Translations under genes and position numbers: made by a program | The notes under the pieces: model-generated | Seen by the model: the letters and a program-made list of their open reading frames with translations, nothing else | What the model was told of the DNA's origin: nothing | The model's database searches: none | Part shown: piece by piece, positions 16,688-23,576 of the stretch | Layout of the letters: each line of letters opens with the position of its first letter | Position numbering within the stretch: position 1 is the first letter of the stretch | Origin: JAKLKS01 sp964370855 | GTDB taxonomy: Bacteria; Planctomycetota; JAJSAM01; JAKLKS01 | NCBI GenBank assembly: GCA_964370855.1 | Contig: CAYJMF010000024.1 | Coordinates: forward strand, 1 to 50,301 | DNA length: 50,301 nucleotides | Direction of reading: 5' to 3'

Positions 16688-18304
16688 CTACCGGAGCTCC
16701 TCCCGGACCCGGATCCAGCAGTCGTGCAGGCGGACAAGGTTGGCCTGCTCCCGCGCGAAGACCTCCTCCGTCCACGGGTGACTTCCCTCTTCCCGCATCC
16801 TCGCCAGGATCGCTTCCGCGAGGGTCGCCGCCCTCTGGAGGCCGCCCTCCGCGCGCTTCCCCGCCTCCCGGGCGCGATCCCCCTGCCCGTCCGAGAGGGC
16901 CCCATCGACGTCCACCAGGTCCTTCTCGATCTCCGCGAGCAGCCCTCGCAGTACCGGGAGATCGGCGGGCTCCGCGGGGACGGGGGACTTCTCGCCGGGT
17001 CCCTCCCCGGCCTGCCGAATCCAGAGCACCCTGCCGTCCTGCACGGAGAGGAGGACGAGGAGGTCGCCATCGCGCGACAGGGTGGCGATCCCTCCCTCCT
17101 TCTCCCGTCCCGCCGAAACCTGGAACGGCAAACCGTGCAGAGTGTCGATCCCCTCCGCGCAGAGCGACACCGCCGCCGACGGGTTCCGGCTCGGGAGGTA
17201 CGTCGCCCGCGAGTGTGGGAAGCAGCCGGGAACCACGTGGTTGTCCCGCCGCACCCGCTCCGGGAGGCCGTCCCCGTCGCGGTCCCCGAGCAGGAGGATC
17301 TCCTCCCCATCGGCGCAGGTGTACGGGAAATCGTCGTCCGGGGGGAGGAGCGCCCCCGTGGCGCCGGACAGGACCTCCAGGACGCGGCCCGTCTCTCCGT
17401 GGCCGGGGTCCTTCCGGCGGTGGGCCAGGAGGTCCGCGACGCCGTCCCCGTCCCGGTCCCTGCACACCTCCATTCTGACGGGGGAGAAGTCGTCCGTGGA
17501 CTCCCGCTCCGCCCGCCACAGCTTCCTCCCCGTTGCTCCCGACAGCACGGTCGCCACGGAGCGGGACCGTCCGTTCCCCCCGATGATGATTCCCTCGCTC
17601 CCGACCGCCAGGTCGGGAACGCCGTCGCCGTCGAGGTCCGGGCACCCGCGCAGGAAGACGCCGAAGCGCTCCCGTCGCGCCGCCCCCCGGGCCTGCCAGA
17701 GGGGTTTCAGGGTCGCCCCGCTGTAGGCGAGAACGGCGCCCGCGTGATCCCCGCCGCCGGGGAGCGCCGCCCCGGGGGCGCCGACGGCGATGTCGGCGGT
17801 CCCGTCCCCGTCGATGTCTCCGATCCACGCCACCGAATCCCCGAACCCGTGCGCGTCTTCCGGCTCCCCGAGGACTCCGATCTCGGAGCCGTCGCGGCAG
17901 GAGAAGACGTGGACCATCCCCGTCGGCCCCCACGGGGAGGGGGACCCGACGAGGAGGAGCCCCTTGCCCGGGGAGGGGGTCGCCGCGAGGCTCCATCCGA
18001 AGGCGGGGCCCCGGGGGGATCCGCGGAGGGTGAAGAGGAGCCTCCCGGTCCGGGCTTCGAGGATGTCCACCTCTCCGCCCGCCGGGCCGTCGTGGCCCCG
18101 GCGCGCCCGACCCGCGGCTACGGCCTCCGAGGTCCCCGGCCCGGCGGCCGGCATGAGGGCGATGGTGATCCAGGAGTACTCCGTGGCGCTCGCGGCCGGA
18201 GTCGGTGCCATCACGCAGGCCTCGGGGGCTGGGGTCCGGCATCCCCCGGCCAGGAGGAGTAGGAGGGGGGCGAACAGCGGGACCGGGGGTGAGGAGCTCT
18301 TCAC
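16688..18304 (-). CDS. FG-GAP repeat lipoprotein
   Basis: A 538-residue surface or periplasmic lipoprotein. GTG 18304 gives MKSSSPPVPLFAPLLLLLAGGC, a clean lipobox (LAGGC). Beta-propeller-like FG-GAP/VCBS repeats carry calcium loops: DIDGDGTADIAVG, DLDGDGVPDLAVG, DRDGDGVADLLA and DRDGDGLPERV, about 65-90 residues apart. The last 100 residues are helical and charged (LRGLLAEIEKDLVDVDGALS onwards). A longer frame to ATG 18487 exists, but its third positions lose the G/C bias and that stretch is explained by the decayed gene at 18301-18487. The start overlaps that remnant's stop by 4 bases (GTGA). Ligand-binding or adhesion role is inferred. Confidence 0.85.
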   Translation of the reverse strand: MKSSSPPVPLFAPLLLLLAGGCRTPAPEACVMAPTPAASATEYSWITIALMPAAGPGTSEAVAAGRARRGHDGPAGGEVDILEARTGRLLFTLRGSPRGPAFGWSLAATPSPGKGLLLVGSPSPWGPTGMVHVFSCRDGSEIGVLGEPEDAHGFGDSVAWIGDIDGDGTADIAVGAPGAALPGGGDHAGAVLAYSGATLKPLWQARGAARRERFGVFLRGCPDLDGDGVPDLAVGSEGIIIGGNGRSRSVATVLSGATGRKLWRAERESTDDFSPVRMEVCRDRDGDGVADLLAHRRKDPGHGETGRVLEVLSGATGALLPPDDDFPYTCADGEEILLLGDRDGDGLPERVRRDNHVVPGCFPHSRATYLPSRNPSAAVSLCAEGIDTLHGLPFQVSAGREKEGGIATLSRDGDLLVLLSVQDGRVLWIRQAGEGPGEKSPVPAEPADLPVLRGLLAEIEKDLVDVDGALSDGQGDRAREAGKRAEGGLQRAATLAEAILARMREEGSHPWTEEVFAREQANLVRLHDCWIRVREELR

Positions 18305-18487
18305 CGGCTCTCCCCCCCGAGGGCCCGATGGAGCGCCATCCTTACGGTGGCGATCGGGACGAAGATGTTGTCCCCAGAACCGTTTCCGCGGCGCCGGGTC
18401 CGCGGAGGGGACCGGAGGTGGGGAGGCTTCCCGATCAGGGGACTCGCCGCCCATCGCTTTCGGCATATCCGGTTCCGCGATCGTCAT
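18301..18487 (-). pseudogene. Internal-deletion remnant of a paralogue of the 18714-19124 membrane protein
   Basis: From ATG 18487 the frame reads MTIAEPDMPKAMGGE and then RKRFWG, matching RERFWG (residues 30-34) of the downstream-numbered membrane protein. After a frame change the sequence reads NIFVPIATVRMALHRALGG and a stop, matching IVLMATVGLTIHVALGG at that protein's C-terminus. The roughly 80 intervening residues, which hold two of the three membrane helices, are gone. Total length 187 bases is not a multiple of three. It sits in the gene chain with 4-base overlaps on both sides, so the paralogue probably arose by tandem duplication and then decayed. Confidence 0.65.
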
Positions 18488-18645
18488 GGCCGTCCCTCGG
18501 TCCGCTTCCTTCGCCGGCCACCATCCACGGGAGGAGTCCCCCCGAGGATCCGAGTGTACCGGGCGAAGTACCGGCAGTCGCGGGTCGCGTCGGCACCGTT
18601 GAGCCTCGCGACCTCCCGCCGCGCTTCCTCCTCGTCCCGCAGCAC
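18484..18645 (-). CDS. Small hypothetical protein, possibly lost start codon
   Basis: A frame with strongly G/C third positions encodes VLRDEEEARREVARLNGAD, then RDCRYFARYTRILGG and a basic tail, about 53-58 residues. Coding character extends a few codons above the GTG at 18645: GTC ACC GTC GTC AAG would read as a natural N-terminus if the GTC at about 18660 were GTG. Start is therefore uncertain and the gene may be mildly decayed. The stop TGA overlaps the ATG of the remnant at 18487. Proteins of this size and pattern (EEAEREVARLN, RYF) occur in many bacteria without known function. Confidence 0.5.
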   Translation of the reverse strand: MLRDEEEARREVARLNGADATRDCRYFARYTRILGGTPPVDGGRRRKRTEGRP

Positions 18646-18713
18646 CTTGACGACGGTGACGCCCTTCGGCTGAAGGTTCGGACGCGCGTCACGGGGTTCG
18701 GCGGGGGACCCGG

Positions 18714-19124
18714 CTACAGGCTTCCCCCGAGGGCGACATGGATGGTCAGCCCGACGGTGGCCATGAGGACGATGCCGAGGAAGAACGCCAGGAGGGAGGC
18801 CAGCACGACCGCCAGGATCCGGGGAGTGGTGGAGCGGACCCCGAACCGGGGAGCGAGGGACCAGAACAGCGCGAGGACGGGGATGGCGACGAGCAGGAAA
18901 CAGGTGGAGGCGACGTCGGAGGGGGCGCTCCCTTCCTTCCGGAACCGAAGGTCGATGATGTCCAACGCGACCCCGGCCGCGAGCCACATGACGGCTCCTA
19001 TCCCGGTGAGCTTGAACAGGGGGCCCCAGAAGCGCTCCCGGGAATCCGGAAGGGGGGCCGGTGCGTCATCCCGGCTCTGGTTCCCGCCTTCCTGCATGTC
19101 CCTTGGACCCGGTTCCCCGCTCAT
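18714..19124 (-). CDS. Small membrane protein, three predicted helices
   Basis: A 136-residue protein with a polar N-terminus of about 34 residues rich in Glu, Asp and Pro, then RFWGPLFKLTGI and three hydrophobic segments near residues 36-57, 71-91 and 103-131. I do not recognise a family. Its ATG overlaps the stop of the HTH gene by 4 bases, making it the last intact gene of a three-gene operon (19791 to 18714). A decayed paralogue lies just downstream at 18301-18487. A membrane effector controlled by the neighbouring HTH protein is possible but only inferred from position. Confidence 0.75.
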   Translation of the reverse strand: MSGEPGPRDMQEGGNQSRDDAPAPLPDSRERFWGPLFKLTGIGAVMWLAAGVALDIIDLRFRKEGSAPSDVASTCFLLVAIPVLALFWSLAPRFGVRSTTPRILAVVLASLLAFFLGIVLMATVGLTIHVALGGSL

Positions 19125-19600
19125 GGCCTCCTCCCCGGGGGCAGCGGTCCCACCCGCACCTCCACCCTGCGCCCCAGCGCCGCGAGGAGCCGGACCATCT
19201 GGTCCAGGGACTTTCGCCCGTTGGCCGGGTCGAGGAGGCGGGCGAGTTGCGCGAGGGACGTCCCCATCTGGCGGCCGAGGCTCCGCTTCGTCCGACCCGA
19301 CGCCCGGAGGGCGTCGATGGCCTCGCCGGTGAGCTCGTGGAGGATCTCCCTCCGGCGGAAGTCCGGCTCGCCGACGAACCGCAGGAGGTGGTCGAGGTGG
19401 ACCGTCCCCTCGGCCCCGGAGGCGAGGCGGTAGGTGAACCCCTCGCCGCCGAGTTCCGGGTCGGGAGCCACCACTACTACAGGGTCCGCGGCGGAAGGAA
19501 CGACCTCGACCTGCGACCAGGGGAACTCGAACCGGCCGCGGGCCGTCACGACGTCGAAGGCGTGCCGGCGGGCATCGGTGCGGACGGATCGGATCTTCAC
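19121..19600 (-). CDS. HTH (XRE-like) protein with N-terminal DUF2442-like part
   Basis: A 159-residue protein. Residues 1-75 are strand-rich (VRTDARRHAFDVVTARGRFEF) and somewhat like DUF2442-type domains. Residues 88-148 look like a helix-turn-helix of the XRE/HigA sort: LHELTGEAIDALRASGRTKR, SLGRQMGTSLAQLARLLDP and SLDQMVRLLAALG. Such proteins are commonly antitoxins or autoregulators. GTG start overlaps the upstream DUF4160-like gene by 4 bases and the stop overlaps the membrane-protein gene by 4 bases. DUF4160/DUF2442 pairs are recurrent neighbours in bacterial genomes, which fits here. Confidence 0.75.
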   Translation of the reverse strand: MKIRSVRTDARRHAFDVVTARGRFEFPWSQVEVVPSAADPVVVVAPDPELGGEGFTYRLASGAEGTVHLDHLLRFVGEPDFRRREILHELTGEAIDALRASGRTKRSLGRQMGTSLAQLARLLDPANGRKSLDQMVRLLAALGRRVEVRVGPLPPGRRP

Positions 19601-19791
19601 GGGAGTCCCTCCTCGACGAGTTCCGCAAGGAGGTTCCGGGTCCGGGTCGGCGCAGCGCCTTCCATGGCCTGTCTCCTGTCGAGGTCCCGCTCCACGACGA
19701 AGGAACCGTCGTCGTGGACGTGCACGTGCTGGTGCGGGTGGTCGCCGACCCGGGTCACGAAGACGGTACCGGCAGGGCGGACCCTGGACAT
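19597..19791 (-). CDS. DUF4160-like small protein
   Basis: A 64-residue protein with a histidine cluster HPHQHVHVHDDGSFVVERDL (residues 18-37) and a helical C-terminus TRNLLAELVEEG. The pattern H-x-P-x-H-x-H-V plus a short acidic strand and a final helix resembles DUF4160 proteins, which often accompany DUF2442 or HTH partners. The ATG at 19791 is preceded by TATCAT at 6 bases and no Shine-Dalgarno. First gene of a tightly overlapped operon; function unknown, toxin-antitoxin-like organisation suspected. Confidence 0.7.
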   Translation of the reverse strand: MSRVRPAGTVFVTRVGDHPHQHVHVHDDGSFVVERDLDRRQAMEGAAPTRTRNLLAELVEEGLP

Positions 19792-19797
19792 CCGTGC

Positions 19798-19803
19798 ATG
19801 ATA
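19798..19803 (-). promoter_or_regulatory. -10 TATCAT, leaderless-type, minus-strand operon
   Basis: Minus-strand TATCAT (five of six to consensus) is followed by 6 bases and the ATG at 19791. Seventeen bases further up is GGGACA, four of six to TTGACA. This is among the better core promoters in the window and implies a transcript starting at the start codon. Confidence 0.5.
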
Positions 19804-19942
19804 CCACGGGTGATAGCACTTGTCCCGGCCCGGGATCGGAGCAACGGGACCTCCGGGGAGCCGCGGATGACTCGTCGAGGGGGATGCAATCCACACGCTT
19901 GCAGGGGGCAGGACGGGTCTGCATGGCGGCCGTTCCACCTGC

Positions 19943-19948
19943 TACGAT
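19943..19948 (+). promoter_or_regulatory. Extended -10 TGCTACGAT for the AAA ATPase operon
   Basis: TACGAT preceded by TG at the extended -10 position, 36 bases ahead of ATG 19985. It diverges from the minus-strand promoter at 19798-19803. A comparable GCTAGGAT precedes the gene at 27087. Confidence 0.4.
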
Positions 19949-19984
19949 CCGGACCGTCCCCGGAGGAGTCCCCGGAAGGCCAGG

Positions 19985-21226
19985 ATGAGCGAACGGGTCA
20001 GGGCGCCAGTGACGCCGCCTCGCATCGAGGGGCTGAGGATCCGCAACTACCGCGCCCTTCGGTCGGTCGACTTCGAGCACCTGTCCCCGTTGACGACCCT
20101 GCTCGGTCCCAACGCCAGCGGGAAGTCGACCGTCTTCGACGTGTTCGCATTCCTGTCCGACTGCTTTTCGATCGGACTGCGAAAGGCATGGGACAAGAGG
20201 GGCCGGTTCAAGGAGTTGAGGAGCCGCGGGGCCGAGGGCCCCATCGAGATCGAGGTGAAGTACCGGGAGGGGACGGACAGTTCGCCCATCACCTACCACC
20301 TCGAGATCGACGAGACCCCCTCCGGGCCGGTCGTGGCGGCGGAGCGCCTGAGCTGGAGGCGGGGCAGGAAGTACGGGAAGCCGTTCAACTTCCTGGATTT
20401 CCGCCAGGGAGCCGGAACCGTCATCGCGGGCGCCGACCCGGTCGAGTCCGGCCAGCGGGTTCCGGAGGAACTGGACTCCCCCGAGGTCCTAGCCGTGAGC
20501 ACTCTCGGGCAGCTGGCGAAGCATCCGAAGGTGGGTGCGCTCCGGAAGTTCATCACCGGCTGGTATCTCTCCTACCTGACGGCGGACCACACGCGGGGGG
20601 TCCCGGAAGCCGGACCCCAGGAACGGCTGTCCCAGACCGGCGACAACCTGCCCAACGTCATCCAGTACCTCCGGGAGCGGCACGGCGAGGTCCTTCGCGG
20701 GGTGCTGGAGGTCCTCTCCAGCCGGGTGCCCCGCCTGGAGAAGGTCGATGCCGAGCTCATGGCCGATGGGCGCCTGCTGCTGCAGGTCAAGGACGCGCCG
20801 TTCGAACGCCCGATACTCGCGAAGTGGGCCTCCGACGGCACCTTGAAGATGCTCGCGTACCTCCTGGTCCTCCACGACCCTGCACCGCCCCCGTTCATCG
20901 GGATCGAGGAACCGGAGAACCACCTCCACCCCCGTCTCCTCGGCGAACTCGTCGAGGAGTGCCGCGACGCCTCCTCGCGCAGCCAGCTGATCGTGACGAC
21001 GCATTCGCCGTTCTTCGTGGACGGGCTGAGGCCGGAGGAGGTCTGGGTCCTGTCCAGGGACGTCACGGGGTACACGCAGGCCGCGCGGGTCTCGGACATG
21101 CGGGGCATCCCCGAGTTCGTGGCGGAGGGGTCCCTCCTGGGACACCTCTGGATGTCCGGTCACTTCCCGGTGGGCGACCCTTTCCGGGGCTCGAAGGAGC
21201 TCGCCCGGCCCGGAAGCCGGGAGTGA
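19985..21226 (+). CDS. AAA_21/RecF-like ATPase, probable defence component
   Basis: A 413-residue ABC-like ATPase of the AAA_15/AAA_21 group related to OLD-family ATPase halves. The start RIEGLRIRNYRALRSVDF is the typical N-terminal strand; Walker A GPNASGKST is at 41-49; a long insertion follows; Walker B with catalytic Glu is FIGIEEPENHLHP (from 304) and the H-switch is VTTHSPFF (about 334-341). No C-terminal nuclease domain is fused; the TOPRIM-like partner is the next gene, 16 bases downstream. ATG start with AGGCCAGG just before it. Codon third positions carry more A/T than in flanking genes, consistent with acquisition. ATP-dependent sensing in an anti-phage system is inferred. Confidence 0.88.
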   Translation: MSERVRAPVTPPRIEGLRIRNYRALRSVDFEHLSPLTTLLGPNASGKSTVFDVFAFLSDCFSIGLRKAWDKRGRFKELRSRGAEGPIEIEVKYREGTDSSPITYHLEIDETPSGPVVAAERLSWRRGRKYGKPFNFLDFRQGAGTVIAGADPVESGQRVPEELDSPEVLAVSTLGQLAKHPKVGALRKFITGWYLSYLTADHTRGVPEAGPQERLSQTGDNLPNVIQYLRERHGEVLRGVLEVLSSRVPRLEKVDAELMADGRLLLQVKDAPFERPILAKWASDGTLKMLAYLLVLHDPAPPPFIGIEEPENHLHPRLLGELVEECRDASSRSQLIVTTHSPFFVDGLRPEEVWVLSRDVTGYTQAARVSDMRGIPEFVAEGSLLGHLWMSGHFPVGDPFRGSKELARPGSRE

Positions 21227-21242
21227 GACCGGAGGAATCGCC

Positions 21243-21842
21243 TTGCACCTGGAGTTCCTGGTGGAGGAGCGCTCCGCCGAGGCGGCGCTCGAGATCCTCG
21301 TCCCGAGGATCGCGGGCCCCGACACGTCCTTCCGCATCCACCCGTACCTGGGGAAGACCCACCTGGTGGGTGAACTTCCCCGGGTGTTGAGAGGGTATCG
21401 GCGGATCCTCCAGGATGACGGGAGACTGGTGGTCCTGATGGACAGGGACGGCGCCGATTGCGTCAGGCTCCGTCGAGAACTGGATGCCATCGGAAGGAGT
21501 GCCGGAATGCCGTTGAGGGCCGGGCCCGGGAGAGGCGGGCAGGGGACGGTCGCCTTCCGGTTGGCGATCTGGGAATTGGAAGCATGGTTCTTCGGTGACA
21601 TGGATGCGGTCAGGAGCGCGTATCCAGGGGTCCCCGCGGGCCTTGAACGGAAGGCCCGGTACCGCGACCCGGACGCCATCACGGTGCCCTGGAAAGCGCT
21701 GGAGAAGGAACTGCAGCGGGCGGGCTACCACGGGGGAGGCCTCGCGAAGATCTCCGCCGCGAGGGCCATCGCCGGACACATGGATCCGACCGTGAACCGG
21801 TCGAGGAGCTTCCTGAAGTTCTGCGAGGCCGTGCGAGGCTGA
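21243..21842 (+). CDS. DUF4276 protein, TOPRIM-like partner of the ATPase
   Basis: A 199-residue DUF4276 protein. The N-terminus HLEFLVEERSAEAALEILVP has the conserved Glu pair (E8, E9), VVLMDRDG supplies D67 and D69, and AIWELEAWFFGD supplies E111 and E113; this E...DxD layout is like TOPRIM metal sites. The C-terminal KISAARAIAGHMDP and RSFLKFCEAVRG are also family features. TTG start with GGAGGA six bases upstream. Paired with the AAA ATPase in the manner of split OLD nucleases and PARIS, though PARIS uses DUF4435 rather than this family. A metal-dependent nuclease role is inferred. Confidence 0.85.
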   Translation: MHLEFLVEERSAEAALEILVPRIAGPDTSFRIHPYLGKTHLVGELPRVLRGYRRILQDDGRLVVLMDRDGADCVRLRRELDAIGRSAGMPLRAGPGRGGQGTVAFRLAIWELEAWFFGDMDAVRSAYPGVPAGLERKARYRDPDAITVPWKALEKELQRAGYHGGGLAKISAARAIAGHMDPTVNRSRSFLKFCEAVRG

Positions 21843-21983
21843 CCCGGGAAGGCGGATCCAGTGCCGATTCCATGGAGATGCCTGCGGCACCCAGGATCCG
21901 TCTGGACGTGGAGGAGTCGCACCATCGGCGCCAGGGACGTCGCGGGGCGCCCGCCCATGCTCCGCCCGACCCGACTCCCCGTC

Positions 21984-23552
21984 CTACATCTTCGGCACCA
22001 CCCGCATCACCCGCACTCCCCCCGGGAGCGCCAGCACCTCCACGAGGTCGCGGCCGCCGGAGCTGCACCACGCCCGCAGGGCGTCGGAGCAGGGGCCTTC
22101 GAACTCCTCCACGAGGACGAGAGCGACTCCCGCCCCGCGGGCCGCGGCCGCCGTCTCCGCGGCGGTGCCGCCCCTCGGCGGCTGCACCGCCCGCCGGCCC
22201 GTCAGCAGGGCCGCCACCCGGGGATTGGCCGCCATCACCGGACCCGGCGGGAACACCCCCTCCCCGAGCCGGATCACGTCGCAGGCGTGGAGGAAGGAGG
22301 ACCTCGTCGTCCCCGCCGCGATGTACTCCGCGTCGCGCCACGCCCAGGTGTCGGCGAAGGCCGCGGGCAGGTGCGCTCCCGGCGACGCCGGGCGCGGACG
22401 GTGGGCCCGCGGGTGCACGTGGGTCGCGAAGGCCGCGAGGTTCGGGAGGAGGAGGAGCCCGGCGAGGAGCCCGAGGGCCGCCGTCCGCGCCGCGGGGAAG
22501 CGGCGGTCCGCGAGACGGGTGAGCCCCTCCGCCGCGAAGCCCGGGAGCAGCGCTGCCAGGGGGAGCGCGAAGCGGGGATCCACGAAGGGCCAGGCCGCCT
22601 GCATCCCGAGGTAGAGGAGGAAGAAGGACTCGGCGAGGGCCCCCGTCCTGCGGCGCAAGAATCCCGTGCCGATGGCAGCCAATCCGAGCCCCCAGAGGAG
22701 GAACCCGGCGATGCGGAACGCGGGCCCGCCGTGGGGGAACAGGTAGGCCGGGGTCAGCGGGAGATACACCGCTTCGAGCTGCGACCATGTCCGGGAGGCG
22801 AGCGCGCCGATCCCCTCACCGGCACCGAGCTGCCCTCCGTAGCCGGGGCCGCCTCCGTTCATGGAGGCGTAGAGGAACCACCCGCCCGCGGCCGCCGCGA
22901 CGGAGGCCGCGGCGATCCAGCCGCGGGGGCCCCGGGTCCGCCGGTCGAGGGAGAGGGAGAGCACGACGGGGATCACGAGGGCGAGACCCGCGGTCCGCGT
23001 CAGGAAGGCGAGGGCCGCGCAGGCCGCTCCCGCGGCGATCCGGCGGGGCGGGAGGGGAGCGTCCCTCCCGTCCGGCTCCAGGGCCAGCAGCGCCCCCGCG
23101 GCCAGTGCGAGGAAGGGCATCTCCGACAGGAGGTCCACGGTGCAGCGGAGCGCGTAGGCCGAGAGCAGTGGGGCCGCCGCCGCCGTTGCCGCCATCCAGG
23201 ACGGGAGCCCCCGCCGCTCGAAGAGCCGGCAGAGGAGGAAGGCCGCCGCGAAGGCCGCGGCGACGAGGGGGACGTGGGCCCCGAGGAAGGAGCCCGGCGC
23301 CCCCCCGACGAAGGGGGACAGGAGCAGCGGCCACACCGGCGGGTAGAGGGTGTGGAGCCCCGTCTCCCCCGGCGCCCAGGGGCTGCGGTACCCGTCCCCC
23401 GCGGCGAGGGACTTCGCCAGCAGCACGTACTCCGCGTTGTCCCCGCCCAGCGAGCCGAGTTCGGGCGTCAGGAGCAGCAGGGCGGCGAGGGCCGCGACGG
23501 CCCCCGCCGCGAGGGCGAAGGCCGGCCGCGCCCGGGCGGGGGGCGGGTCCAT
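21984..23552 (-). CDS. GT-C (family 39-like) membrane glycosyltransferase
   Basis: A 522-residue polytopic inner-membrane protein with about ten hydrophobic segments. The first periplasmic loop reads GGDNAEYVLLAKSLAAGDGY, with the acidic D/E pair expected of lipid-phosphate-sugar dependent GT-C enzymes; TLYPPVWPLLLSPF and LRCTVDLLSEMPFLAL follow. The last 130 residues are a soluble periplasmic domain. It would use a polyprenyl-phosphate sugar, such as the product of the enzyme at 1315-2049, to decorate an exported acceptor. ATG start with TATCCT 6 bases upstream and no Shine-Dalgarno. Confidence 0.85.
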   Translation of the reverse strand: MDPPPARARPAFALAAGAVAALAALLLLTPELGSLGGDNAEYVLLAKSLAAGDGYRSPWAPGETGLHTLYPPVWPLLLSPFVGGAPGSFLGAHVPLVAAAFAAAFLLCRLFERRGLPSWMAATAAAAPLLSAYALRCTVDLLSEMPFLALAAGALLALEPDGRDAPLPPRRIAAGAACAALAFLTRTAGLALVIPVVLSLSLDRRTRGPRGWIAAASVAAAAGGWFLYASMNGGGPGYGGQLGAGEGIGALASRTWSQLEAVYLPLTPAYLFPHGGPAFRIAGFLLWGLGLAAIGTGFLRRRTGALAESFFLLYLGMQAAWPFVDPRFALPLAALLPGFAAEGLTRLADRRFPAARTAALGLLAGLLLLPNLAAFATHVHPRAHRPRPASPGAHLPAAFADTWAWRDAEYIAAGTTRSSFLHACDVIRLGEGVFPPGPVMAANPRVAALLTGRRAVQPPRGGTAAETAAAARGAGVALVLVEEFEGPCSDALRAWCSSGGRDLVEVLALPGGVRVMRVVPKM

Positions 23553-23558
23553 CCCTGG

Positions 23559-23564
23559 AGGATA
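23559..23564 (-). promoter_or_regulatory. -10-like TATCCT, 6 bases before start
   Basis: Minus-strand GCCGTATCCTC here is identical to the 11 bases at 48225-48235 upstream of the S9 peptidase. The hexamer is 6 bases from the ATG, the leaderless-type spacing. Confidence 0.45.
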
Positions 23565-23576
23565 CGGCGTCCCCTC

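Noticed and set aside
18305..18487. N-terminal extension of the FG-GAP lipoprotein to ATG 18487.
   Set aside because: It loses third-position G/C bias, would bury the signal peptide and is better explained as a decayed paralogue.
19985..21842. Calling the ATPase/DUF4276 pair PARIS.
   Set aside because: PARIS AriB is DUF4435; the partner here has DUF4276 features, so only an architectural resemblance is claimed.
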